From Bacillota bacterium (GTDB taxonomy: Bacteria; Bacillota_I; Bacilli_A; RFN20; CAG-826), in the NCBI GenBank assembly GCA_016872075.1, contig VHBF01000025.1:1-6967 (forward strand): a stretch of 6,967 bases of DNA, in the 5' to 3' direction. The notes under the pieces were generated by a model. It saw only the letters and a program-made list of their open reading frames with translations, did not search any database and was not told the DNA's origin. Position numbers and translations under genes: made by a program. Positions 1-6,027 of this stretch are shown piece by piece. Within the stretch, counting starts at the first letter, position 1; each line of letters begins with the position of its first letter.

Positions 1-873
1 GTGGGTAAACTGGTGTTGAAATTCTTGAGGATCACCAAGATGAATGGGTTTAAAACGATTGTTTAATAACCATTCCTCTATTGCCTCAATCTTCGTTTCC
101 CATTGAGGTAACAAATAAAAATCTTTTAAAAGATTAGTTTTATTTTTACGCATTAGGATTTTATCATCCTGCATGATGATAATGGTTTTCCATTCTTTGG
201 TTTTTACTTTTGTGGTTTTGGTAATGATCGGTAAGGTCTCGGGTTTTCCACTTTGATAAGCGAAACAATTTTTTTGAAGCGGGCAAGTTTCGCAAGCAGG
301 TTTAACGGGTCGACACACCAATGCCCCTAATTCCATCACCGCTTGAATATATTCTCTTGGTTGGGTTTGTTGCACCAATTGATTGTGAAGTTCGTTAATA
401 TGCGCTCTTGATGAGGGTAACCGCATATCTTTTTCTACTCCGAAATAACGACTTAAGACTCGAATGACATTCCCATCGGTTGCAGGATAGGGTTGGTTGT
501 AAGCGATTGCCATAATCGCCCCAGCAGTATAAAGACCCACACCAGGAATGGCAATCACGGATTCAAAAGTAGATGGAAAGATACTTTGATGGTGGTTAAG
601 AATATATTTTGCCCCTTCATGCATCAAACGAAAACGTCGATAATAACCTAACCCTTGAACCTCTGTGAGGACTTCTTCCAATGATGCTTTTGCTAGAGAT
701 TGAATCGTTGGAAAACGTTTTAGAAAAGAAGGGTAATACTTTAAAACGGTCTCCATTTGGGTTTGTTGTAACATCACTTCGCTAATCCATATCCCATAAG
801 GTGTTGGATGCGATCTAAAAGGTAAATCCCGTTGATGTTTTTCAAACCAATTTATCAAAGAAGGTAGATTCAT
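1..873 (-). CDS. mutY: Adenine DNA glycosylase MutY, partial at its C-terminus
   Basis: MutY removes adenine mispaired with 8-oxoguanine or guanine, acting with MutM/MutT in base-excision repair. I translated the complement: 291 residues are visible and the frame runs off the window edge. Residues 27-39 carry the catalytic helix SEVMLQQTQ, with Glu32 matching E. coli Glu37. The helix-hairpin-helix IPGVGLYTAGAI is at 109-120, followed by TDGNV with catalytic Asp133 (E. coli Asp138). A 4Fe-4S loop is complete: Cys187, Cys194, Cys197 and Cys203, spaced C-x6-C-x2-C-x5-C. A NUDIX-like 8-oxoG-recognition domain starts near residue 228, and the visible part ends at QFTH in the region where the family has its conserved FTH-like motif. 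The last few dozen residues are missing. The ATG at 873 is the first start after an in-frame TAG upstream and gives a normal N-terminus (MNLPSLINWF). No Shine-Dalgarno precedes it. It is divergent from crtP. The family assignment is secure. Confidence 0.96.
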   Translation of the reverse strand, partial: MNLPSLINWFEKHQRDLPFRSHPTPYGIWISEVMLQQTQMETVLKYYPSFLKRFPTIQSLAKASLEEVLTEVQGLGYYRRFRLMHEGAKYILNHHQSIFPSTFESVIAIPGVGLYTAGAIMAIAYNQPYPATDGNVIRVLSRYFGVEKDMRLPSSRAHINELHNQLVQQTQPREYIQAVMELGALVCRPVKPACETCPLQKNCFAYQSGKPETLPIITKTTKVKTKEWKTIIIMQDDKILMRKNKTNLLKDFYLLPQWETKIEAIEEWLLNNRFKPIHLGDPQEFQHQFTH

Positions 874-879
874 GCATTC

Positions 880-885
880 ATTATA
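880..885 (-). promoter_or_regulatory. Predicted -10 box of mutY (leaderless start)
   Basis: A perfect TATAAT on the minus strand (885 to 880) is followed by six bases (gaatgc) and then the mutY ATG. With the usual spacing this puts the transcription start on the A of ATG at 873. I see no convincing -35 at 16-18 bases upstream and no Shine-Dalgarno. The hexamer is seen in the sequence. Promoter function is inferred. Confidence 0.5.
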
Positions 886-905
886 TGCAATTTCAACAAT
901 CTATT

Positions 906-945
906 TTTACGATTTGGTGTGAAAATGACTATAATGACACTAAGG
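906..945 (+). promoter_or_regulatory. Predicted crtP promoter and AAGG ribosome-binding site
   Basis: TTTACG (906-911, four of six matches to the -35 consensus) is separated by 18 bases from a perfect TATAAT (930-935). The predicted start site is 942, the first base of AAGG (942-945). The Shine-Dalgarno would then form the very 5' end of an 11-nt leader. AAGG is 7 bases from the ATG at 953, which favours 953 over the in-frame GTG at 950. This promoter is back to back with that of mutY in a 79-base gap. Confidence 0.5.
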
Positions 946-952
946 TATTGTG

Positions 953-2440
953 ATGAAAAAAGTAGTAATTATTGGTGGTGGATTGGGTGGTTTATCTGCA
1001 GCTATCTCAATAGCGGCATTACCAGGGTATTCCGTTACTATATTAGAAAAAAATAACCATCTTGGTGGCAAACTCAATGTCAAGGATACACACGGTTACT
1101 CTTTTGATTTAGGTCCATCCATTTTAACGATGCCACATCTATTTGAAAATTTATTTACGAAACACAAAAGAAAAATGTCCGATTATATTCAAATTGAACC
1201 TGTTAGGCCGCATTGGCGAAATTTTTTTGAAGACGGAACGACAATTGATTTAACACACAAGATTGAGGACATGTTAACGAATAAAGCGTTAACGCCTCAA
1301 GATTTACAAGATTTAAAAGCATATTACGCTTATACTGAAAAAATTTATGGTGTTTCAGCGATGGTTGCCTTTGATAACCAACTAGAAAATACGTGGGAAG
1401 CGATGCGCTTCAAACCATCCGTGAGTATCTTTCAAAATATGGATTATTTTTCCACAATGGATCAAGGTGTACGCCGATACATTCGTAATCCTTACCTTAT
1501 CGATATTCTCAATTATTTTATTAAATACGTGGGTTCTTCACCTTATGATGCTCCAGCCCTCATGAACTTATTGCCGTATATTCAATGGAAATATGATTTA
1601 TGGTACGTCAAAGGTGGGATGTTTAATATTTCAAAAGGATTGGTTAAATTGATTGGGGAATTACCTCAAATCAACATCAAAACCCAAAGTGAAGTAATAT
1701 CCGTAGAGAAAAAAAATCAAAGCATTTCTAAAATTCATTTAAAGTCTGCAGAGTCTCTAGATGCCGATTTGATTATTTCCAACATGGAAGCAATTCCTTT
1801 TTATGAAAAAATAACCAAAGAATCTAAGGGTTTGATTGCAAGATATCAACGAAAATTCGAACCTGCATGTTCGGGTTTTGCTTTACATTTAGGAACGAAT
1901 AAAGTCTATCCACAACTCGCCCATCATAATTTTTTCTACAGTAAAAATTCAAAAACAAACTTTAACAACATTTTCCATCGTCACACATTAAATCCAGATC
2001 CAACCATTTATTTAGTCGCTCCCATGAGAACCGATCTTTCCCAAGGACCTAAGGGCGGTGACATCATTAAAATTCTTCCCCACATTCCTTACCTAGATCC
2101 CAAGAAACCATTTTCAAAGGAAGATTATCAAATCTTTAGACTTAACATTTTAAATAAACTAGAACGTATGGGACTTACGGATCTGAGAAAACATATTGTG
2201 GTCGAGGAATTGTGGACGCCGGAAACCATTCAAGATATGTATTATTCGAACCGTGGTTCGATATATGGAGTGGTCGCAAGTAAAAAGAAAAATATGGGAT
2301 TTAAAATTCCAAAACGTTCAAAGCTTTATCAAAATGTTTACTTTGTTGGCGGTTCTGTCAATCCCGGAGGCGGGATGCCAATGGTGGTCTTAAGTGGGCA
2401 ACAAGTGGTTGACCAAATTGTAAAAGACAAAAAAAATTAA
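953..2440 (+). CDS. crtP: 4,4'-diaponeurosporene oxygenase CrtP (CrtNb), carotenoid-desaturase superfamily
   Basis: This is a FAD-dependent enzyme that in staphylococci oxidises the terminal methyl group of 4,4'-diaponeurosporene to an aldehyde, a late step in C30 carotenoid (staphyloxanthin) synthesis. It is 495 residues, against about 497 for S. aureus CrtP. The N-terminal Rossmann dinucleotide motif is GGGLGG at 8-13, with the ribose-binding acidic Glu32. FDLGPSILTMP follows at 51-61 and WYVKGG at 217-222, and the C-terminal FAD motif GGSVNPGGGMP is at 466-476. Segments such as SNMEAIP, QLAHHNFF, MGLTDLRKHI and SNRGSIYGVVA match my recall of CrtP rather than the dehydrosqualene desaturase CrtN, so I prefer CrtP. 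The family is certain and the exact oxidation product is inferred. The start is ATG 953, set by AAGG at 942-945; GTG 950 would add only one residue. It faces crtO and overlaps it by 4 bases, with no terminator between them. Confidence 0.92.
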   Translation: MKKVVIIGGGLGGLSAAISIAALPGYSVTILEKNNHLGGKLNVKDTHGYSFDLGPSILTMPHLFENLFTKHKRKMSDYIQIEPVRPHWRNFFEDGTTIDLTHKIEDMLTNKALTPQDLQDLKAYYAYTEKIYGVSAMVAFDNQLENTWEAMRFKPSVSIFQNMDYFSTMDQGVRRYIRNPYLIDILNYFIKYVGSSPYDAPALMNLLPYIQWKYDLWYVKGGMFNISKGLVKLIGELPQINIKTQSEVISVEKKNQSISKIHLKSAESLDADLIISNMEAIPFYEKITKESKGLIARYQRKFEPACSGFALHLGTNKVYPQLAHHNFFYSKNSKTNFNNIFHRHTLNPDPTIYLVAPMRTDLSQGPKGGDIIKILPHIPYLDPKKPFSKEDYQIFRLNILNKLERMGLTDLRKHIVVEELWTPETIQDMYYSNRGSIYGVVASKKKNMGFKIPKRSKLYQNVYFVGGSVNPGGGMPMVVLSGQQVVDQIVKDKKN

Positions 2441-2928
2441 AGTTTCTTTAGTAATCTTTGAAAGCGAAAACGATTATATCGTTGTAACCAAATTAACGGC
2501 AAATTAAACGCAAGCGCATAGATGACCATAATCATGGCAATCGAGAATTCATTAAAAATAAAAAACGTAACACAGGGAAAGATTTGTAAGATGTGCGAAT
2601 ACTCAGCTCGCCGTGTTTCTTCTATAAAGTTTTGGATGTAAAGTTTTTGCGTGCCTTGAAGATGTTTCTTTTTAAACCCTTCGTTAAAAATGGTGGCCCC
2701 ATCAGGAATCCATTTTTTCCACCACCGGATTTTTAAAATTTTCTCATAAAAATCGCCATTGGCTTCGTATTTTCTTTGACGATATAACCAAGAGTCTTTT
2801 TTGAATTTAATATCGGGTGTTTTTAAGGTAATTTTTGAGATTCCTAAATGAAAGATCGGCCAAAGCACGATATTAAGAATCAGCATTAACCAATTGGGAA
2901 CAGGAATCAACGGAAACCAATTCATCAT
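2437..2928 (-). CDS. crtO: Glycosyl-4,4'-diaponeurosporenoate acyltransferase CrtO
   Basis: CrtO attaches a fatty acyl chain to the sugar of the glycosylated C30 carotenoid, the last step of staphyloxanthin synthesis, at the membrane. It is 163 residues; S. aureus CrtO is about 165. Conserved stretches that I recognise are WKKWIPDG (70-77), EETRRAE (103-109) and the C-terminal LQRYNR (148-153). Hydrophobic segments at about 12-30 and 112-148 fit a small membrane protein. The reading frame stays open upstream to 3177, but that part overlaps crtQ out of frame and has no family similarity. ATG 2928 is chosen because AAAGGGAG (2945-2938) lies 9 bases upstream and because it forms an ATGA overlap with the crtQ stop, implying translational coupling. 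A second ATG follows at once (2925). The 3' end overlaps the crtP stop. Confidence 0.9.
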   Translation of the reverse strand: MMNWFPLIPVPNWLMLILNIVLWPIFHLGISKITLKTPDIKFKKDSWLYRQRKYEANGDFYEKILKIRWWKKWIPDGATIFNEGFKKKHLQGTQKLYIQNFIEETRRAEYSHILQIFPCVTFFIFNEFSIAMIMVIYALAFNLPLIWLQRYNRFRFQRLLKKL

Positions 2929-4007
2929 TGAAGAATTCTCCCTTTCCAAGTTACCTTCTTTTTCTTGGATTGCACACTTGAACGAATGAATAATCCTACA
3001 AAAAAGATTAAATAGATGGGATAAAAAATAATCGTCAGGATTGAGAATTTTCCCACTTTTCGAGTAAGGAGATAGGTTTCGACACCGACCAAGAGGTAAC
3101 CAATCCAATACACTTGATCTTGCCACATAAAGGGTGCAACACCACTTAGAATTGCAATAAATAAACCCGTAATCCACAAACTCACCAATATTAATAATCT
3201 AGGAGAAATCAGACTAGCACCGGTGGCAAAATTTTTAGTCCATCCTTCAATCAAAGTCGATAAACCTTCGGGGTACATCCGAAAATGAACAACTCCTTTG
3301 CCTGCTAGAGCTCGAATTGGTTTCTTTAGTTGGGTTTGATAAGCTTGCCCTAAAGCAATGTCTTCCAAAATGGCATGCTTGGCAGATGCATGTCCATCAA
3401 TCTTCCAATAATCATCTTGGGTTACCATTTGGCAAGGACCAAAAAATGAATTTGCTTTCCATTTCAAACCAAAAGGTGTGAACAAACCTGTTGTCATCAT
3501 CACAATTAAATTAAAAAACAAACTCAAAGATTCATAAGGTTTTTTGGTGATGTGGTGGGGTTGAATCGAAAGCGGGGTTTCGGTTTTTTTAAATTCACGA
3601 TAGATCGAAGCAACCCCACTAGGCATCAGCACGACATCGGCATCCAAAAACAACAAAATTTCTCCAGTGGCAGCTTTGGCGCCTTGATAGCACGCCCATG
3701 GTTTACCAAACCACCCTTTAGGAAGTGGTTCAGCTTGTACTACTTTGGCGCCCATTTTTTTTGCAAGACTTACGGTTTGATCGGTTGAATGATCATCCAC
3801 CACAATCATCTCGTGAATAAAACCTATTTGAGAGCGGATTGATTCTAATAAAGGTGAGATTCTTTTTTCTTCATTTCTGGCAGGAATAATAATTGAGATT
3901 GTTTGCAGGGGTTTTGTGATGACTTTTTGAATAAGAGGAATGTTCCATAACAAAAACAAACCACATGAACTTAAAGTCAGGGCAACCAGTAGAATAAACC
4001 AATGCAT
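2925..4007 (-). CDS. crtQ: 4,4'-diaponeurosporenoate glycosyltransferase CrtQ (GT2 family)
   Basis: CrtQ transfers a sugar (glucose in S. aureus) from a nucleotide sugar to the carboxyl end of 4,4'-diaponeurosporenoate. The protein has 360 residues (S. aureus about 375). A membrane anchor at 1-22 is followed by a GT2/GT-A fold: IIPARNEEKRI (40-50), VVDDHSTD (69-76), the metal-binding DAD (122-124) and the acidic pair ED (215-216). Further CrtQ-like matches are HFRMYPEG (241-248), EGWTK (254-258) and the tail WKGR (354-357). Hydrophobic segments at about 268-290, 298-316 and 322-344 place the C-terminus in the membrane. Its TGA stop overlaps the crtO start, so the two form an operon. No Shine-Dalgarno precedes ATG 4007, and a -10-like box lies exactly 6 bases upstream. 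The broken CDF gene ends 35 bases upstream on the same strand. Confidence 0.93.
   Translation of the reverse strand: MHWFILLVALTLSSCGLFLLWNIPLIQKVITKPLQTISIIIPARNEEKRISPLLESIRSQIGFIHEMIVVDDHSTDQTVSLAKKMGAKVVQAEPLPKGWFGKPWACYQGAKAATGEILLFLDADVVLMPSGVASIYREFKKTETPLSIQPHHITKKPYESLSLFFNLIVMMTTGLFTPFGLKWKANSFFGPCQMVTQDDYWKIDGHASAKHAILEDIALGQAYQTQLKKPIRALAGKGVVHFRMYPEGLSTLIEGWTKNFATGASLISPRLLILVSLWITGLFIAILSGVAPFMWQDQVYWIGYLLVGVETYLLTRKVGKFSILTIIFYPIYLIFFVGLFIRSSVQSKKKKVTWKGRILQ
2938..2945 (-). promoter_or_regulatory. Ribosome-binding site of crtO inside the end of crtQ
   Basis: AAAGGGAG on the minus strand sits within the last codons of crtQ and 9 bases before the crtO ATG at 2928. It decides the crtO start and, with the ATGA overlap, supports coupled translation. 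It shows that this organism uses Shine-Dalgarno sites for internal operon genes, in contrast to crtQ itself. Confidence 0.75.
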
Positions 4008-4013
4008 AAGTCT

Positions 4014-4022
4014 ATTTTAGCA
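4014..4022 (-). promoter_or_regulatory. Predicted extended -10 promoter of crtQ (leaderless start)
   Basis: On the minus strand TGC (4022-4020) is followed directly by TAAAAT (4019-4014), an extended -10 motif of the TGnTATAAT type. Six bases (agactt) then lead to the crtQ ATG, which puts the predicted start site on its first base, 4007. No good -35 is seen, which is common for extended -10 promoters. It would drive crtQ-crtO independently of the broken gene upstream. Confidence 0.5.
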
Positions 4023-4042
4023 AGAATGCCATAAATTGATAT

Positions 4043-5119
4043 TTACCAATCCATCACAAAGCGATACTGAGCAAATTGCTTATCGAGAATACGTTTCACT
4101 TTATCTTGGTTTTTGGAATGATGGAGCACCACAATGATTTCTTGGTGTAATTTTTCTTTAATAATCCGAAGCTCTTTAACATCTTCTTGAAGTTGATGTT
4201 GTTTTAAGCTTTGCCAAATCGGTTCGGTGATTTGTTTAATATCGTCATGGTTGGTCATCATTGGATCTAAGTGAATCGTAACATCATAACCAAATGTCGC
4301 TTTAATATTTTCTTCGATGTCATCAACCAAATCATGCATTTTAACAAAAGATTGGCTAGCGGCAACTTCGAGGTGAAAACTTAAGGTTTGATAATGTGGA
4401 CCATAGTCGTGAAACATGTATAGGTGACTACCTAAAACCTCAGGATACTGATTTAAAAATTAGCGAATGTTGTTTATTTGTTTGAGCGGTAACGCTTCTC
4501 CTAAGACTCGGCGAACCGATTGCATCAAAATTTGCCAGGCCGACCATGCAATCAAAACAGCAATCAACAATCCTACAACCCTATCAATCGAAACGCTGAA
4601 GAAAGGTTGAATGATCAAACTGACTAACACTAACGTTGAGATCAATACATCAAATAAATTATCGACAGCTAGCGCTTTGGATGATAAGAGTTTTGTTTGC
4701 TTAAATAGGCGATTAGCATAGATAAATAATCCTAGTTTTACTAGGATTCCAATTAGGAGAGTGATGATGATAATTGGGGATGATTCTACTTCAGTAGTAG
4801 AAGAGATTCTAGCAATTGATTCAATGAAGAACTGAATACTAACCACAATCATCAGAATGGCAATCGAGAGTGAGGTTAAATACTCACCTCTACCATGTCC
4901 ATGAGGGTGATTAGCATCTGCTTTTCGGTTTTATAATCGCTGTCCTATCGAGAAAATTAATCCACTTAAAGAATCCGAAAAATGATTAAAGGCATCGGAA
5001 AACAACGCAACACTATTTACTAAGCTTGCAAAAAATAATTTACTCAAGAACAAAGTAAAGTTCAAAGATATCGAGAGAATAGTCATCATAAGGATAGGAT
5101 GTTGGATTGATTTTTTCAT
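4043..5119 (-). pseudogene. Cation diffusion facilitator (CDF) transporter, interrupted by two in-frame stops
   Basis: CDF proteins are proton-coupled exporters of divalent metals in the cytoplasmic membrane. One continuous frame of 358 codons plus a terminal stop reads through the family from end to end, but codons 63 (4933-4931) and 220 (4462-4460) are TAA. There are no frameshifts. Segment 1 (1-62) holds TM1-TM2 with SDAFNHFSD, metal ligands Asn45 and Asp49. After the first stop comes NRKADANHPHGHGR, the usual His-rich loop (64-77). TM5 has Asp153 and Asp157 (VDNLFD). After the second stop, PEVLG and HDYGP (236-240) open the cytoplasmic domain, with HLDP near its end. Asn/Asp in TM2 with Asp/Asp in TM5 resembles manganese-type CDFs, so the substrate is only a guess. 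The first stop probably replaces a Ser codon (TCA to TAA), since relatives have RLSN-like sequence there. ATGs at 4852 and 4417 could restart fragments, but neither has a good ribosome-binding site. Base-calling error is the main alternative. Confidence 0.88.
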
Positions 5120-5125
5120 TTAATT

Positions 5126-5155
5126 ATTATCGCATAGGTAAACTTTTAAATTCAA
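5126..5155 (-). promoter_or_regulatory. Predicted promoter of the CDF gene (leaderless start)
   Basis: On the minus strand TTGAAT (5155-5150, four of six -35 matches) is followed after 18 bases by GATAAT (5131-5126), itself preceded by TGC (5134-5132) as an extended -10. Six bases (aattaa) separate the hexamer from the ATG at 5119, so the predicted transcript starts on the A of the start codon. There is no Shine-Dalgarno. The promoter looks intact although the gene is broken. Confidence 0.5.
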
Positions 5156-5171
5156 AATTAATTAGATGATT

Positions 5172-5190
5172 TATAATAAAAAAAAGGATG
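5172..5190 (+). promoter_or_regulatory. -10 box and ribosome-binding site of the CvpA-family gene
   Basis: A perfect TATAAT (5172-5177) predicts a start at 5184, the first base of AAGGATG (5184-5190). The GG lies 8 bases before ATG 5196. The leader would be 12 nt and begin with the Shine-Dalgarno. No strong -35 is visible; the AT-rich region where it would lie overlaps the -35 of the divergent CDF gene. A longer start at ATG 5166 would place promoter and Shine-Dalgarno inside the coding region, so it is rejected. Confidence 0.55.
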
Positions 5191-5195
5191 TATTT

Positions 5196-5930
5196 ATGAC
5201 ATTAGGTGGTTTCCATGTGGGCATTATTGATGCAGTCATGATCGTCTTGGCTTTGTTATTCGGTATCTCTGGTTTTAAAAACGGCTTTTTTAAGGAAATT
5301 GTTGGGGTTGGGGCATTTATCGGCGCCGTTGTTTTAGCTTATTTGCTCGCCAATTGGGTGGAAGATATTTTGATTACCACTCCGCTTTATCCTTTGTTGT
5401 TTAGTACACTTCGGGGTTCGGTATTCACTGGCATGGGATTATATGAAAATGTGATTGATAGCACTCAACCAGGGGCGCTTGATTTCTTAACGGATGGATT
5501 AACCCAAATCGGTTTACCAGGATTTCTTGCTTCTCCTTTAGCTAACTTACTGATTACCTTTAATGGAACTTTAGGGGATGCACTGGCAACCTCTTCTGGT
5601 TATTTTATTATTTTGATTTTGAGTTATTTGGGTACTTTCCTCATCGGTTGGTTATTGCTATTTATCATCGGTAGTCAATTGGTAAAACTAACGAAAGACG
5701 TTAAAGCTTTTAAATTCATTGATTCCGTTCTTGGGTTCGGTTTGGGTTTAGGTCGGGCTGTTGTCGTTATCGGCATCGCCTTACTCATTGCCATCCCGTT
5801 AACCTTTGTCGTACCTGAAGTGAATACCTTTATCACCCAAGATCTGGCTTTGAGCGAACCAGTCTTTTCGATTGGTAAAACCATTTATGAGTTTTCATTA
5901 ACCTTAATTAGTGGATTAATTCCTTCTTAA
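5196..5930 (+). CDS. cvpA: CvpA-family integral membrane protein
   Basis: It encodes 244 residues with about four membrane segments (roughly 8-26, 34-53, 135-160 and 188-206). The first two carry the CvpA signature: an Asp in IIDAVMIV (10-17), then GFKNGFFKEIVGV (26-38). The second half has DSVLGFGLGLGRA (176-188), the conserved D-x2-LG-x3-G-x2-R region. CvpA was named for colicin V production in E. coli. The molecular role in Gram-positives is not settled, with envelope and stress functions suggested, so I make no specific claim. ATG 5196 is chosen from the Shine-Dalgarno at 5184-5190 and the N-terminus MTLGGFHVGI. An in-frame ATG at 5166 would add ten mostly Lys/Asn/Tyr-rich residues read through the promoter. 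The gene is divergent from the CDF gene and is followed by a terminator-like hairpin, so it is probably monocistronic. Confidence 0.82.
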   Translation: MTLGGFHVGIIDAVMIVLALLFGISGFKNGFFKEIVGVGAFIGAVVLAYLLANWVEDILITTPLYPLLFSTLRGSVFTGMGLYENVIDSTQPGALDFLTDGLTQIGLPGFLASPLANLLITFNGTLGDALATSSGYFIILILSYLGTFLIGWLLLFIIGSQLVKLTKDVKAFKFIDSVLGFGLGLGRAVVVIGIALLIAIPLTFVVPEVNTFITQDLALSEPVFSIGKTIYEFSLTLISGLIPS

Positions 5931-5958
5931 ATAAATTGAATTAAACACAAAAACTAAC

Positions 5959-5993
5959 AAGCATAGCATATTTACGATGCTTATCTCTTTTTT
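5959..5993 (+). terminator. Weak rho-independent terminator after the CvpA-family gene
   Basis: AAGCAT (5959-5964) pairs with ATGCTT (5977-5982). A shorter alternative pairs AGCAT with ATGCT around a 7-base loop. The stem is followed by a T-rich tract ending in six T (5988-5993). The stem is short and AT-rich, so efficiency may be low. Its place between a stop codon and the pdxS promoter supports the call. Confidence 0.5.
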
Positions 5994-5997
5994 GGTG

Positions 5998-6019
5998 TAA
6001 AATTGAGACGTAATAGGGG
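5998..6019 (+). promoter_or_regulatory. Predicted -10 box and ribosome-binding site of pdxS
   Basis: TAAAAT (5998-6003) lies just after the terminator T-tract and would start transcription near 6010, giving an 18-nt leader. AGGGG (6015-6019) is 8 bases before ATG 6028. No clear -35 is seen; the terminator stem falls where it would be expected. The ribosome-binding site is more secure than the promoter. No binding site for a regulator is recognised. Confidence 0.45.
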
Positions 6020-6027
6020 TAAATAAA

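Noticed and set aside
2246..2261. Inverted repeat TCGAACC-GT-GGTTCGA inside crtP, as a possible operator or hairpin
   Set aside because: It lies in codons for the conserved SNRGS motif, far from any promoter, and is followed by no T-tract. A chance effect of codon choice is enough.
2929..3177. N-terminal extension of the crtO frame up to an ATG at 3177
   Set aside because: It overlaps crtQ out of frame and has no CrtO similarity. The Shine-Dalgarno and the ATGA overlap set the start at 2928.
3552..3788. Plus-strand open frame of 78 codons opposite crtQ
   Set aside because: It is antisense to conserved GT2 coding sequence and has no recognisable domain or ribosome-binding site; shadow frame.
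4421..4434. Small inverted repeat TAGGT-gact-ACCTA within the CDF reading frame near the second stop
   Set aside because: Five-base arms are expected by chance and the bases encode family-like sequence.
4460..4933. Possible recoding of TAA as a sense codon, suggested by the two in-frame TAA in the CDF gene
   Set aside because: TAA ends crtP, crtO, the CvpA gene and pdxS at the expected family lengths, so genome-wide reassignment does not fit.
5675..5884. Minus-strand open frame of 69 codons opposite the CvpA-family gene
   Set aside because: It has a low-complexity Pro/Lys/Thr-rich translation, no start signals, and lies opposite a clear membrane protein gene.
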